From NCBI GenBank assembly GCA_035294225.1, contig DATGLH010000157.1, positions 1-5,703 of the forward strand: a stretch of DNA of 5,703 bases, given 5' to 3'. A program made the translations under genes and the position numbers. Shown piece by piece: positions 1-5,214 of this stretch. Origin of the DNA: Trebonia sp035294225. GTDB taxonomy: Bacteria; Actinomycetota; Actinomycetes; Streptosporangiales; Streptosporangiaceae. Positions within the stretch are counted from its first letter, which is position 1, and each line of letters begins with the position of its first letter. A model generated the notes under the pieces. That model saw only the letters and a list, made by a program, of their open reading frames with translations. It ran no database searches and was not told the DNA's origin.

Positions 1-131
1 CGCTCTTCGCGGCGCAGGAAGGCCGGCCCGGATTCCAGGTGGCTGAACCATTCGCTGAGTTCGCGGCCCGTTACGAACGGGATGCGGGCGATGAGGCTTT
101 TGTGTGTGTCCGCCGTGTGCGTCAGCGACAT
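1..131 (-). CDS. DUF4287-like protein, N-terminal fragment (3' end outside window)
   Basis: The minus strand is open from an ATG at 131-129 to the window edge, giving 43 complete codons. The product begins MSLTHTADTHKSLIARIPF and continues with TGRELSEWF and ESGPAFLRREE. The start is supported by a GGAGG (complement of 137-141) five bases upstream. The pattern of a short polar N-terminus, 'ARIP', 'TGRE..EWF' and 'GP..LRREE' resembles small actinobacterial proteins annotated as DUF4287, which usually continue with a conserved 'EHGL.HG.A.AIVHEYD'-type segment. That part is not in this window, so the family call is from memory of similar sequences. The function is unknown; these are small and soluble in appearance, with no signal peptide. 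It is co-directional with the thiolase upstream but separated from it by a strong hairpin, so it is probably a separate transcription unit. Confidence 0.72.
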   Translation of the reverse strand, partial: MSLTHTADTHKSLIARIPFVTGRELSEWFSHLESGPAFLRREE

Positions 132-235
132 TGACACCTCCAGGGGGAAGCCGCCTTTCTGACGAGACTGCCTTACCGGCGGGCACCTGACAAGACCCAG
201 TTTGCAACCTTCCCGTAATGTCCCGTTTGATCGTC

Positions 236-270
236 CGGGCGGGGCGGCCGGCCCGCGGCCGCCCCGCCCG
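236..270 (-). terminator. GC-rich hairpin terminator after the thiolase gene
   Basis: A perfect 15-bp inverted repeat (236-250 with 256-270) encloses a 5-base loop at 251-255. It begins five bases after the thiolase stop codon (276-278) in the direction of transcription. No U-tract follows, which is common for actinobacterial hairpin terminators. The placement and the stem quality support termination of the thiolase transcript; read-through or an mRNA-stabilising role cannot be excluded. Confidence 0.75.
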
Positions 271-275
271 CCGTG

Positions 276-1496
276 TCAGCTAAGCCGCTCGAAGATCATC
301 GCCATGCCCTGCCCGCCGCCGACGCACATGGTTTCCAGGCCGGTCGTCTTGTCGTGGAACTGCAGGCTGTTCAGCAGCGTGGTGGTGATCCGCGCGCCGG
401 TCATCCCGAACGGGTGCCCGACCGCGATCGCCCCGCCGTTCACGTTCAGCCGGCTCGGGTCGATGCCCAGGTCCCGGTAGGAGGGGATGACCTGCGCCGC
501 GAACGCCTCGTTGATCTCCACCAGGTCGATGTCGCTGATCGCCATCCCGGCCCGCGCGAGCGCCTGCCGGGACGCCTCCACCGGGCCGAGGCCCATGATC
601 TCCGGGGACAGTGCGCTGACGCCCGTCGAGACGATCCGGGCCAGCGGGGTTATCCCCAGCGACGCCGCCTTGACATCGCTCATCACGATGACGGCCGCCG
701 CGCCGTCGTTCAGCGGGCAGCAGTTCCCCGCCGTCACCGTCCCGTTCGGGCGGAACGCGGGCTTGAGGGCAGCGACCTTCTCCAGCGTGGTGCCCGGCCG
801 CGGTCCGTCGTCGGCCGACACCACGTCGCCGGACGGCAGCGTCACCGGGGTGATCTCGCGTTGCCAGAAGCCGTTCGCGAGCGCCTTCTCCGCCAGGTTC
901 TGCGACCGGACCCCGAACTCGTCCTGCTCGCGCCGGCTGATGCCGCGCAGCGCCGCGACGTTTTCCGCGGTCTGTCCCATCGCGATGTAGATGTCCGGCA
1001 CCTCGCCGTCGGCCCGCGGGTCGTGCCAGGACGAGGCGTCGGCCTCGGCGGTCGCCGCGGTGCGCGCCCGCGCGGCGTCGAACACCGGGTTCTGGGTGTC
1101 CGGCCAGCTATCGCTGGTTCCCTTCACTCCCCGGGACACGCACTCCACCCCGGCGGAGATGAACACGTCCCCCTCGCCGGCCTTGATCGCGTGGAAGGCC
1201 ATCCGGGTGGTTTGCAGCGACGAGGAGCAGTACCGGTTGACCGTGGTCCCGGGCAGGTGGTCGTAGCCGAGCAGCACCGCGACCACCCGGGCCATGTTGA
1301 AGCCCTGCTCGCCGCCTGGCAGGCCGCAGCCGAGCATGAGGTCGTCGATGTCCCCCGGGTCTAGTTGCGGCACCTTCGCCAGCGCGGCCGATACGATCTG
1401 CGCCGCCAGATCGTCCGGCCGGATCGAGGTGAGCGATCCCTTGAACGCCCGGCCGATCGGTGAACGGGCGGTTGCTACGACTACTGCCTCCGGCAT
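276..1496 (-). CDS. fadA3: Acetyl-CoA C-acyltransferase (thiolase), FadA3-like
   Basis: This is a complete 406-residue thiolase, normal length for the family. Thiolases cleave 3-ketoacyl-CoA with CoA into acetyl-CoA and a shortened acyl-CoA (beta-oxidation), or run the reverse condensation, in the cytoplasm. Visible landmarks are the N-terminal 'ATARSPIGRA', the acylated nucleophile Cys90 in 'NRYCSSSLQT', 'NEAF' at 329-332, the active-site His361 in 'GHPFGMTGAR', and Cys391 in 'CVGGGQGMA', so all catalytic residues are present. I chose the ATG at 1496-1494. The frame extends 11 codons further to 1529, but a strong GAGGAGG lies eight bases before this ATG and the protein then begins MPEAVVVATA, as thiolases do. 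It is transcribed divergently from cbs with a 104-base gap and is followed by a strong hairpin. The text closely resembles M. tuberculosis FadA3 (Rv1074c) as I recall it. Its chain-length preference and any degradative versus biosynthetic role are not visible; the symbol rests on resemblance and gene order. Confidence 0.94.
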   Translation of the reverse strand: MPEAVVVATARSPIGRAFKGSLTSIRPDDLAAQIVSAALAKVPQLDPGDIDDLMLGCGLPGGEQGFNMARVVAVLLGYDHLPGTTVNRYCSSSLQTTRMAFHAIKAGEGDVFISAGVECVSRGVKGTSDSWPDTQNPVFDAARARTAATAEADASSWHDPRADGEVPDIYIAMGQTAENVAALRGISRREQDEFGVRSQNLAEKALANGFWQREITPVTLPSGDVVSADDGPRPGTTLEKVAALKPAFRPNGTVTAGNCCPLNDGAAAVIVMSDVKAASLGITPLARIVSTGVSALSPEIMGLGPVEASRQALARAGMAISDIDLVEINEAFAAQVIPSYRDLGIDPSRLNVNGGAIAVGHPFGMTGARITTTLLNSLQFHDKTTGLETMCVGGGQGMAMIFERLS

Positions 1497-1530
1497 GACT
1501 GGCGCCTCCTCGATATCTGCGTCACACACA

Positions 1531-1565
1531 CGTTAACAGCACGCCGCCGGCGGCAGCCGATAACG
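1531..1565. promoter_or_regulatory. Nested dyad symmetry between divergent thiolase and cbs genes
   Basis: The 104-base gap (1497-1600) must hold the promoters for both divergent genes. In it, a perfect 12-base palindrome, GCCGCCGGCGGC (1543-1554), is flanked by CGTTA (1531-1535) and its inverse TAACG (1561-1565). The outer arms are centred within half a base of the inner palindrome. This could be an operator or a transcribed hairpin in the cbs leader. No convincing -35/-10 pair was found: TTAACA (1533-1538) resembles a -35 on the plus strand, but the nearest TAnnnT (TAACGT, 1561-1566) is 22 bases away. The regulatory role is inferred only from position and symmetry. Confidence 0.3.
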
Positions 1566-1600
1566 TCTGTCCTGAGCGGAGGACCCGGGAGGGAAGATCC

Positions 1601-2986
1601 ATGCAGGTGCACGACTCGCTGACCGAAGTGATGGGCGGCACGCCGCTGGTCCGGCTGAGGGCCGTGACCCGCGGCGTGCCCAAGACCGTAGACGTGATCG
1701 CCAAGGTGGAGTACCTGAACCCGGGTGGCTCGGTGAAGGACCGGATCGCCCTGCGGATGGTCGAGAGCGCCGAAAAACGGGGCCTGCTCCGGCCCGGCGG
1801 CACGATCATCGAGCCGACGTCGGGCAATACCGGCGTCGGCCTGGCGATCGTCGCGAACAACCGCGGCTACAAGTGCGTGTTCGTCTGCCCGGACAAGGTG
1901 GCCCAGGACAAGATCAACGTGCTCCGCGCCTACGGCGCCGACGTCGTCGTGTGCCCCGCGACGGTCGCGCCCGGCCACCCCGACTCCTACTACAGCGTCG
2001 CCCGCCGCCTTGTCGCCCAGACACCGGGCGCCTGGCAGCCCGACCAGTACGCCAATCCGGACAACCCGGCCGCGCACTATCACTCGACCGGCCCGGAGAT
2101 CTGGCGGCAGACCGAAGGGCGGGTCACCCACTTCGTCGCCGGGATCGGCACTGGCGGCACGATCTCCGGCGCCGGCCGGTATCTCAAGGAGGCCTCGGGC
2201 GGCACGGTCCGGGTCGTCGGCGCGGACCCGGAGGGGTCGGTGTACTCCGGCGGGACCGGCCGCCCCTACCTGGTGGAGGGCGTCGGCGAGGACATCTGGC
2301 CGGCCACCTATGACCGCCAGATAACCGACGAGGTGATCGCGGTGAGCGACGCCGAGTCGTTCCTGATGACGCGGCGGCTCGCCCGCGAGGAGGCGCTGCT
2401 GGTCGGCGGCTCCGCCGGGCTCGCCGTGGTCGCCGCCCTGAAGGTGGCCGCCACGGCCGGCGAGGGCGCCGTCATCGTCGTCCTGCTCCCGGACGGCGGC
2501 CGCGGGTACCTGTCGAAGATCTTCAACGACGACTGGATGGCCGACTACGGCTTCCTGCGCGCCGAGACGAGCGAGCCGACCGTCCAGGACGTGCTGGCGG
2601 CGCGGGAGACCGGCAAGATCCCGCCGCTGATCCACGTGCACCCGGACGAGACCGTGGCCGCGGCGATCGCGCTGCTGCGCGAGTACGACGTCTCGCAGCT
2701 GCCCGTCGTCAGGCAGGAGCCGCCGCTGATGGCGGCCGAGGTCGCCGGCTCCGTCGACGAGCGAGACCTGCTCGACGCCCTGGTGGCCGGCCGCGCCGGG
2801 CCGGACGACCGGATCGCCAGCCACATGGGGCCGCCGCTGCCGGTGATCGGGCAGGGCGAGCCGGTCAGCCGGGCGGCGGCCACGCTGGAGAAGGCGGGCG
2901 CCGCGCTGGTGCACGTGGCGGGCAAGCCGGCCGCGGTGCTCACCCGCCAGGACCTGCTCGCCTACTACGCCGGAGGAACGCGATGA
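1601..2986 (+). CDS. cbs: Cystathionine beta-synthase (PLP enzyme with C-terminal CBS domain pair)
   Basis: This 461-residue enzyme is predicted to condense L-homocysteine with L-serine to cystathionine, the first step of reverse transsulfuration, in the cytoplasm. The fold type II PLP domain spans roughly residues 1-315: Lys46 in 'NPGGSVKDR' is the Schiff-base lysine, 'TSGNTG' (73-78) is the substrate/carboxylate loop, 'GIGTGGT' (181-187) binds PLP phosphate, and Ser271 in 'GGSAGL' contacts the PLP ring nitrogen. The segment 'LPDGGRGYLSKIFNDDWM' (296-313) is characteristic of CBS rather than plain O-acetylserine sulfhydrylase. Two CBS motifs follow (about 327-396 and 405-455), with a canonical adenosine-binding signature only in the second (Thr448, Asp451). 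The N-terminal heme-binding extension of animal CBS is absent. The ATG has GGAGGG (1588-1593) seven bases upstream. The stop overlaps the metB start, so the two genes are translationally coupled. Homologous mycobacterial CBS is reported to respond to S-adenosylmethionine; whether this one does is inference. The main alternative is a cysteine synthase, which the CBS domains and the C-terminal catalytic-domain signature argue against. Confidence 0.94.
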   Translation: MQVHDSLTEVMGGTPLVRLRAVTRGVPKTVDVIAKVEYLNPGGSVKDRIALRMVESAEKRGLLRPGGTIIEPTSGNTGVGLAIVANNRGYKCVFVCPDKVAQDKINVLRAYGADVVVCPATVAPGHPDSYYSVARRLVAQTPGAWQPDQYANPDNPAAHYHSTGPEIWRQTEGRVTHFVAGIGTGGTISGAGRYLKEASGGTVRVVGADPEGSVYSGGTGRPYLVEGVGEDIWPATYDRQITDEVIAVSDAESFLMTRRLAREEALLVGGSAGLAVVAALKVAATAGEGAVIVVLLPDGGRGYLSKIFNDDWMADYGFLRAETSEPTVQDVLAARETGKIPPLIHVHPDETVAAAIALLREYDVSQLPVVRQEPPLMAAEVAGSVDERDLLDALVAGRAGPDDRIASHMGPPLPVIGQGEPVSRAAATLEKAGAALVHVAGKPAAVLTRQDLLAYYAGGTR

Positions 2987-4119
2987 GGTTCGAGACGCTG
3001 GCCATCCACGCCGGCCAGGAGCCGGATCCGCTGACCGGCGCGGTCGTGCCGCCGATCTACCAGACCTCGACCTACAAGCAGGACGGCGTCGGCGGCACCC
3101 GCGGCGGCTACGAGTACTCGCGCACCGCGAACCCGACCAGGAAGGCGCTGGAGGAGTGCCTCGCGGCCCTGGAGAACGGCACGCACGCGCTCGCGTTCGC
3201 GTCCGGGATGGCCGCCGAGGACTGCCTGCTGCGCGCGCTCTGCCGTCCGGGCGACCACGTGCTGATCCCCGCGGACGCCTACGGCGGCACCTTCCGGCTG
3301 TTCGCCACCGTGCTCACCCGCTGGGGGGTCAGCTACGCCACCGTCCCGCAGACGGACCTCGGCGCGGTCCGGCAGGCCCTCGCCGACCGCCCGGCGCGGC
3401 TCGTCTGGGCGGAGACCCCCACCAACCCCCTGCTGTCGGTCGTCGACCTGGAAGCGCTCGCCGGCATCGCGCACGCGGCCGGCGCGCTGCTGGTAGCCGA
3501 CAACACGTTCGCCTCCCCGTACCTGCAGCGTCCGCTGGACCTCGGCGCGGACGCCGTCGTGCACAGCACCACGAAGTACCTCAGCGGCCACTCCGACGTG
3601 GTCGGCGGCGCCGTCGTGGTGCGGGATCCCGAGCTCGCCGGCGGCCTCGCGTTCACCCAGAACGCCACCGGCGCGGTCGCCGGGCCCGTGGACTCCTGGC
3701 TCACCCTGCGCGGGATCAAGACGCTGGCCGTGCGGATGGACCGGCACTGCGCCAACGCCGCCGCCGTGGCGCAGATGCTAGCCGGGCACCCCGCGGTCAG
3801 CCATGTCCTCTACCCCGGCCTCCCCGGACATCCCGGCCACAAGATCGCGGCGGCGCAGATGCGCGGCTTCGGCGGGATGGTGTCGTTCCGGCTCGCCGCG
3901 GGTCCGGACGCGGCGGTAGCCGCCTGCGGCCGCACCCGGCTGTTCACGCTGGGGGAGTCGCTCGGCGGCGTGGAATCGCTGATCGAGCACCCGGCCCGGA
4001 TGACGCACGCGTCCGCCGCCGGCTCGCCGCTTGAGGTTCCCGCCGACCTGATCAGGCTGTCGGTCGGCATCGAGGACGTCGGCGACCTCATCGACGACCT
4101 GGAGCAGGCGCTCGGCTAG
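2983..4119 (+). CDS. metB: Cystathionine gamma-synthase/gamma-lyase (PLP, Cys/Met metabolism family)
   Basis: This 378-residue protein has the usual length of the fold type I Cys/Met metabolism PLP family. Landmarks are 'YEYSRTANPTR' (43-53; Tyr and Arg contact PLP phosphate from the neighbouring subunit), 'ASGMAA' (73-78), Asp173 in 'ADNTF' (pyridine nitrogen), the Schiff-base Lys198 in 'HSTTKYLSGHSD', 'ESLGGVESLIEHP' (325-337) and the substrate-carboxylate Arg358 in 'IRLSVGIED'. It starts at an ATG overlapping the cbs stop by four bases (ATGA), with GGAGG (2972-2976) six bases upstream, so it is the second gene of a coupled operon. It resembles mycobacterial MetB (Rv1079) as I recall it, hence the symbol. 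The forward reaction would make cystathionine from an acylated homoserine and cysteine; the reverse-pathway reaction would split cystathionine to cysteine, 2-oxobutyrate and ammonia. Pairing with cbs, and Glu44 where E. coli gamma-synthase has Asp45 and yeast gamma-lyase has Glu48, favour gamma-lyase or bifunctional activity. Sequence alone does not settle it. Confidence 0.92.
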   Translation: MRFETLAIHAGQEPDPLTGAVVPPIYQTSTYKQDGVGGTRGGYEYSRTANPTRKALEECLAALENGTHALAFASGMAAEDCLLRALCRPGDHVLIPADAYGGTFRLFATVLTRWGVSYATVPQTDLGAVRQALADRPARLVWAETPTNPLLSVVDLEALAGIAHAAGALLVADNTFASPYLQRPLDLGADAVVHSTTKYLSGHSDVVGGAVVVRDPELAGGLAFTQNATGAVAGPVDSWLTLRGIKTLAVRMDRHCANAAAVAQMLAGHPAVSHVLYPGLPGHPGHKIAAAQMRGFGGMVSFRLAAGPDAAVAACGRTRLFTLGESLGGVESLIEHPARMTHASAAGSPLEVPADLIRLSVGIEDVGDLIDDLEQALG

Positions 4120-4124
4120 CGGCG

Positions 4125-4174
4125 CCCTAGGAGTTGCTTCCCCAGACCACCCTAGGAGTTGCTTCCCCAGACCA
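4125..4174. repeat. Perfect 25-bp tandem duplication in a convergent gene gap
   Basis: Two identical, directly abutting 25-base units occupy 4125-4149 and 4150-4174, each beginning CCCTAGGAGTTGC and ending CCCCAGACCA. The second unit encodes the last residues (WGSNS) and the TAG stop of the minus-strand membrane protein gene. The first unit lies just past that stop and fills almost the entire 32-base gap to the metB stop codon. Because 25 is not a multiple of three and the extra copy lies outside both genes, neither product is altered. The likely origin is slippage or local duplication; an assembly error is possible. Confidence 0.95.
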
Positions 4175-4748
4175 TCAGCACGAGGATCGCCAGCCAGATC
4201 AGCCCGGTGACCCCGGCCATGCTCGCGATCCGCCCGCGCTCGACGGCGGCGGTCCGCAGGTCCGACGTGGCCGTGGCTTCCGCGACATCCTCGGGGTTCA
4301 CCGGGGGATCGGCGGCGGGGTCTACCGGAGGGCCGGCGGTGCCGGCGTCCGCGGAGCTTCCCGCGCCGCCGACGGCGGCCGCGGATTTTTCCGGACGTAC
4401 CGCGGCGCCTGCCGGGGCTTCGGCCGCCGCGAGCGCGGCGATGGCCCTCCGCTGGTCGCGCATGATGAGCACGAGCAGAACCGCGGCGACGACGTAGAGC
4501 GTGATCGACGCGGAGATCCACGGCTTGCCGAAGTCGTGCAAAAGCTCGGTGATGATGAGCCCGAAGACCAGCACGAGCAGCGACGCGACCGCGTAAATTC
4601 TTGTTATCCGGTAAAGATAGCCGACCACGGCCGTGTTCCGCCTGCGGATATAGCGCGGCGTGGACATGATGGCCGCGGTCCCGGGACCGATGGCGAAGAC
4701 TGCCGCAGCGATATGCAGCCACAAGACGGCGCGGTCTGAAAAGGACAT
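4152..4748 (-). CDS. Four-helix membrane protein, DUF2269-like, with Ala/Pro-rich loop
   Basis: This 198-residue integral membrane protein has four predicted helices at about 8-28, 50-70, 79-96 and 175-194. The first helix begins 'LHIAAAVFAIGPG', and helix two is preceded by a basic stretch (IRRRN...RITR), which suggests that the loop between helices one and two is cytoplasmic. This layout, with a histidine in helix one, resembles predicted membrane proteins of the DUF2269 group, but the assignment is tentative. Between helices three and four lies an unusual low-complexity segment (about 102-168) rich in Ala, Pro, Glu, Asp and Gly, probably a flexible cytoplasmic linker; I recall DUF2269 proteins as around 150 residues, so this makes it long. 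The start is the ATG at 4748-4746 with AGGA about eight bases upstream. The gene is convergent with metB, 32 bases away, and lies downstream of another small membrane protein gene, separated by a hairpin. The function is unknown, and nothing ties it to transsulfuration. Confidence 0.85.
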   Translation of the reverse strand: MSFSDRAVLWLHIAAAVFAIGPGTAAIMSTPRYIRRRNTAVVGYLYRITRIYAVASLLVLVFGLIITELLHDFGKPWISASITLYVVAAVLLVLIMRDQRRAIAALAAAEAPAGAAVRPEKSAAAVGGAGSSADAGTAGPPVDPAADPPVNPEDVAEATATSDLRTAAVERGRIASMAGVTGLIWLAILVLMVWGSNS

Positions 4749-4778
4749 GTGGTGATCCTAAGGGGAGGGGGCAGGCGG

Positions 4779-4814
4779 CTGCCCGGGATCGGCGGGGCGC
4801 CGGATCCCGGGCAG
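4779..4814 (-). terminator. Long hairpin between two small membrane protein genes
   Basis: Twelve-base perfect arms (CTGCCCGGGATC at 4779-4790 and its complement at 4803-4814) enclose a 12-base centre. The centre can pair a further four bases (4791-4794 with 4798-4801), leaving a 3-base loop and one bulged G at 4802. The structure starts 11 bases after the stop of the 98-residue gene and ends 30 bases before the next gene's ATG. No U-run follows. The best reading is a terminator or processing/attenuation hairpin limiting read-through into the downstream gene. Confidence 0.65.
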
Positions 4815-4824
4815 GGCGCCTTGA

Positions 4825-5121
4825 CTAGCGGGCCGCCGGCTCCTTGGAGGCGGAGCCGGCAGGAGTAACGGTCTTCCCCTTGTACTTAAGGGCAAACCAT
4901 GCGCCGATGGCGAAGACCACGCCGACGATCAGGCAGCCAGCGGCGCGCAGCGGGTGGTGCCCGCTAGAACCGGAGATGTGGCCCATGAAGCTGGGCAGCG
5001 AGCTCGCGGGCTCGGCCAGGTACATGATGCCGGCCACGATGAACGCAAGTGCGATGACACCGAGGACCACCGCAGACGCCGTCCGGCCAGGGGAACTGCC
5101 GGAACCAGTCGAGGAACTCAC
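4825..5121 (-). CDS. Small two-helix membrane protein, unknown family
   Basis: This 98-residue protein is not recognised. The N-terminus is Ser/Gly-rich (1-13), followed by a predicted membrane helix at about 14-36, a loop (37-56) with three histidines in 'GHISGSSGHHPLRA', a second helix at about 57-79, and a basic tail beginning 'KYKGK'. Under the positive-inside rule the tail is cytoplasmic, so both termini would be inside and the histidine loop outside. The start is a GTG at 5121-5119, chosen because a GAGGAGGG stretch lies about five bases upstream (complement of 5124-5131); the next in-frame Met falls inside helix one. It has no cleavable signal peptide. Good codon structure and its ribosome binding site support a real gene. 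It lies downstream of the VWA protein gene on the same strand with a gap of 93 bases, and upstream of another membrane protein gene beyond a long hairpin. No function can be assigned; metal binding by the histidine loop is only a possibility. Confidence 0.8.
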   Translation of the reverse strand: MSSSTGSGSSPGRTASAVVLGVIALAFIVAGIMYLAEPASSLPSFMGHISGSSGHHPLRAAGCLIVGVVFAIGAWFALKYKGKTVTPAGSASKEPAAR

Positions 5122-5214
5122 TTCGCCCTCCTCTTCCTTAACTCACCTTGCCGCCCCGCCTTTTTGCGGTGCCGTGCCTTTGTGGTGTTGTGAGGGAATC
5201 TGTAGCGGCAAACT
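5122..5214. other. 93-base intergenic gap after the VWA gene
   Basis: This gap holds the ribosome binding site of the 98-residue gene next to its GTG start. I see no convincing terminator for the VWA gene: the best candidate is a 4-bp CCGC/GCGG stem around a CTTTTT loop (5156-5169), which is too weak. I also see no clear -35/-10 pair on the minus strand. Co-transcription of the VWA gene and the small membrane protein gene is therefore possible but not shown. Confidence 0.5.

Noticed and set aside
131..136. TTGACA on the plus strand as a -35 box
   Set aside because: It falls between the ribosome binding site and start of the minus-strand gene, faces the wrong way, and no -10 lies at proper spacing before a plus-strand gene.
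273..1364. A 363-codon plus-strand frame opposite the thiolase
   Set aside because: Its translation is low-complexity Arg/His/Gly/Val-rich and mirrors the thiolase codons; the real gene is on the minus strand with a ribosome binding site and all catalytic residues.
1497..1529. Upstream in-frame start for the thiolase (11 extra residues, MCDADIEEAPV)
   Set aside because: The extension would place the strong GAGGAGG inside the coding region, and thiolases normally begin close to the 'VVVATARSPIGR' strand.
1481..2914. A 477-codon open frame antisense to cbs
   Set aside because: It is a shadow of GC-rich codon bias in cbs: the composition is Arg/Gly/Ala/His-rich with no family resemblance, while the plus strand encodes a full, motif-complete enzyme.
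2965..4034. Long frames overlapping metB on both strands (2965-3747 minus, 3156-4034 plus)
   Set aside because: Both have shadow-type composition and no motifs; metB is complete in its own frame.
4134..4739. A 201-codon plus-strand frame opposite the DUF2269-like gene
   Set aside because: The product is Arg/Gly/Asp-rich with no domain resemblance, whereas the minus strand gives four clean membrane helices and a ribosome binding site.
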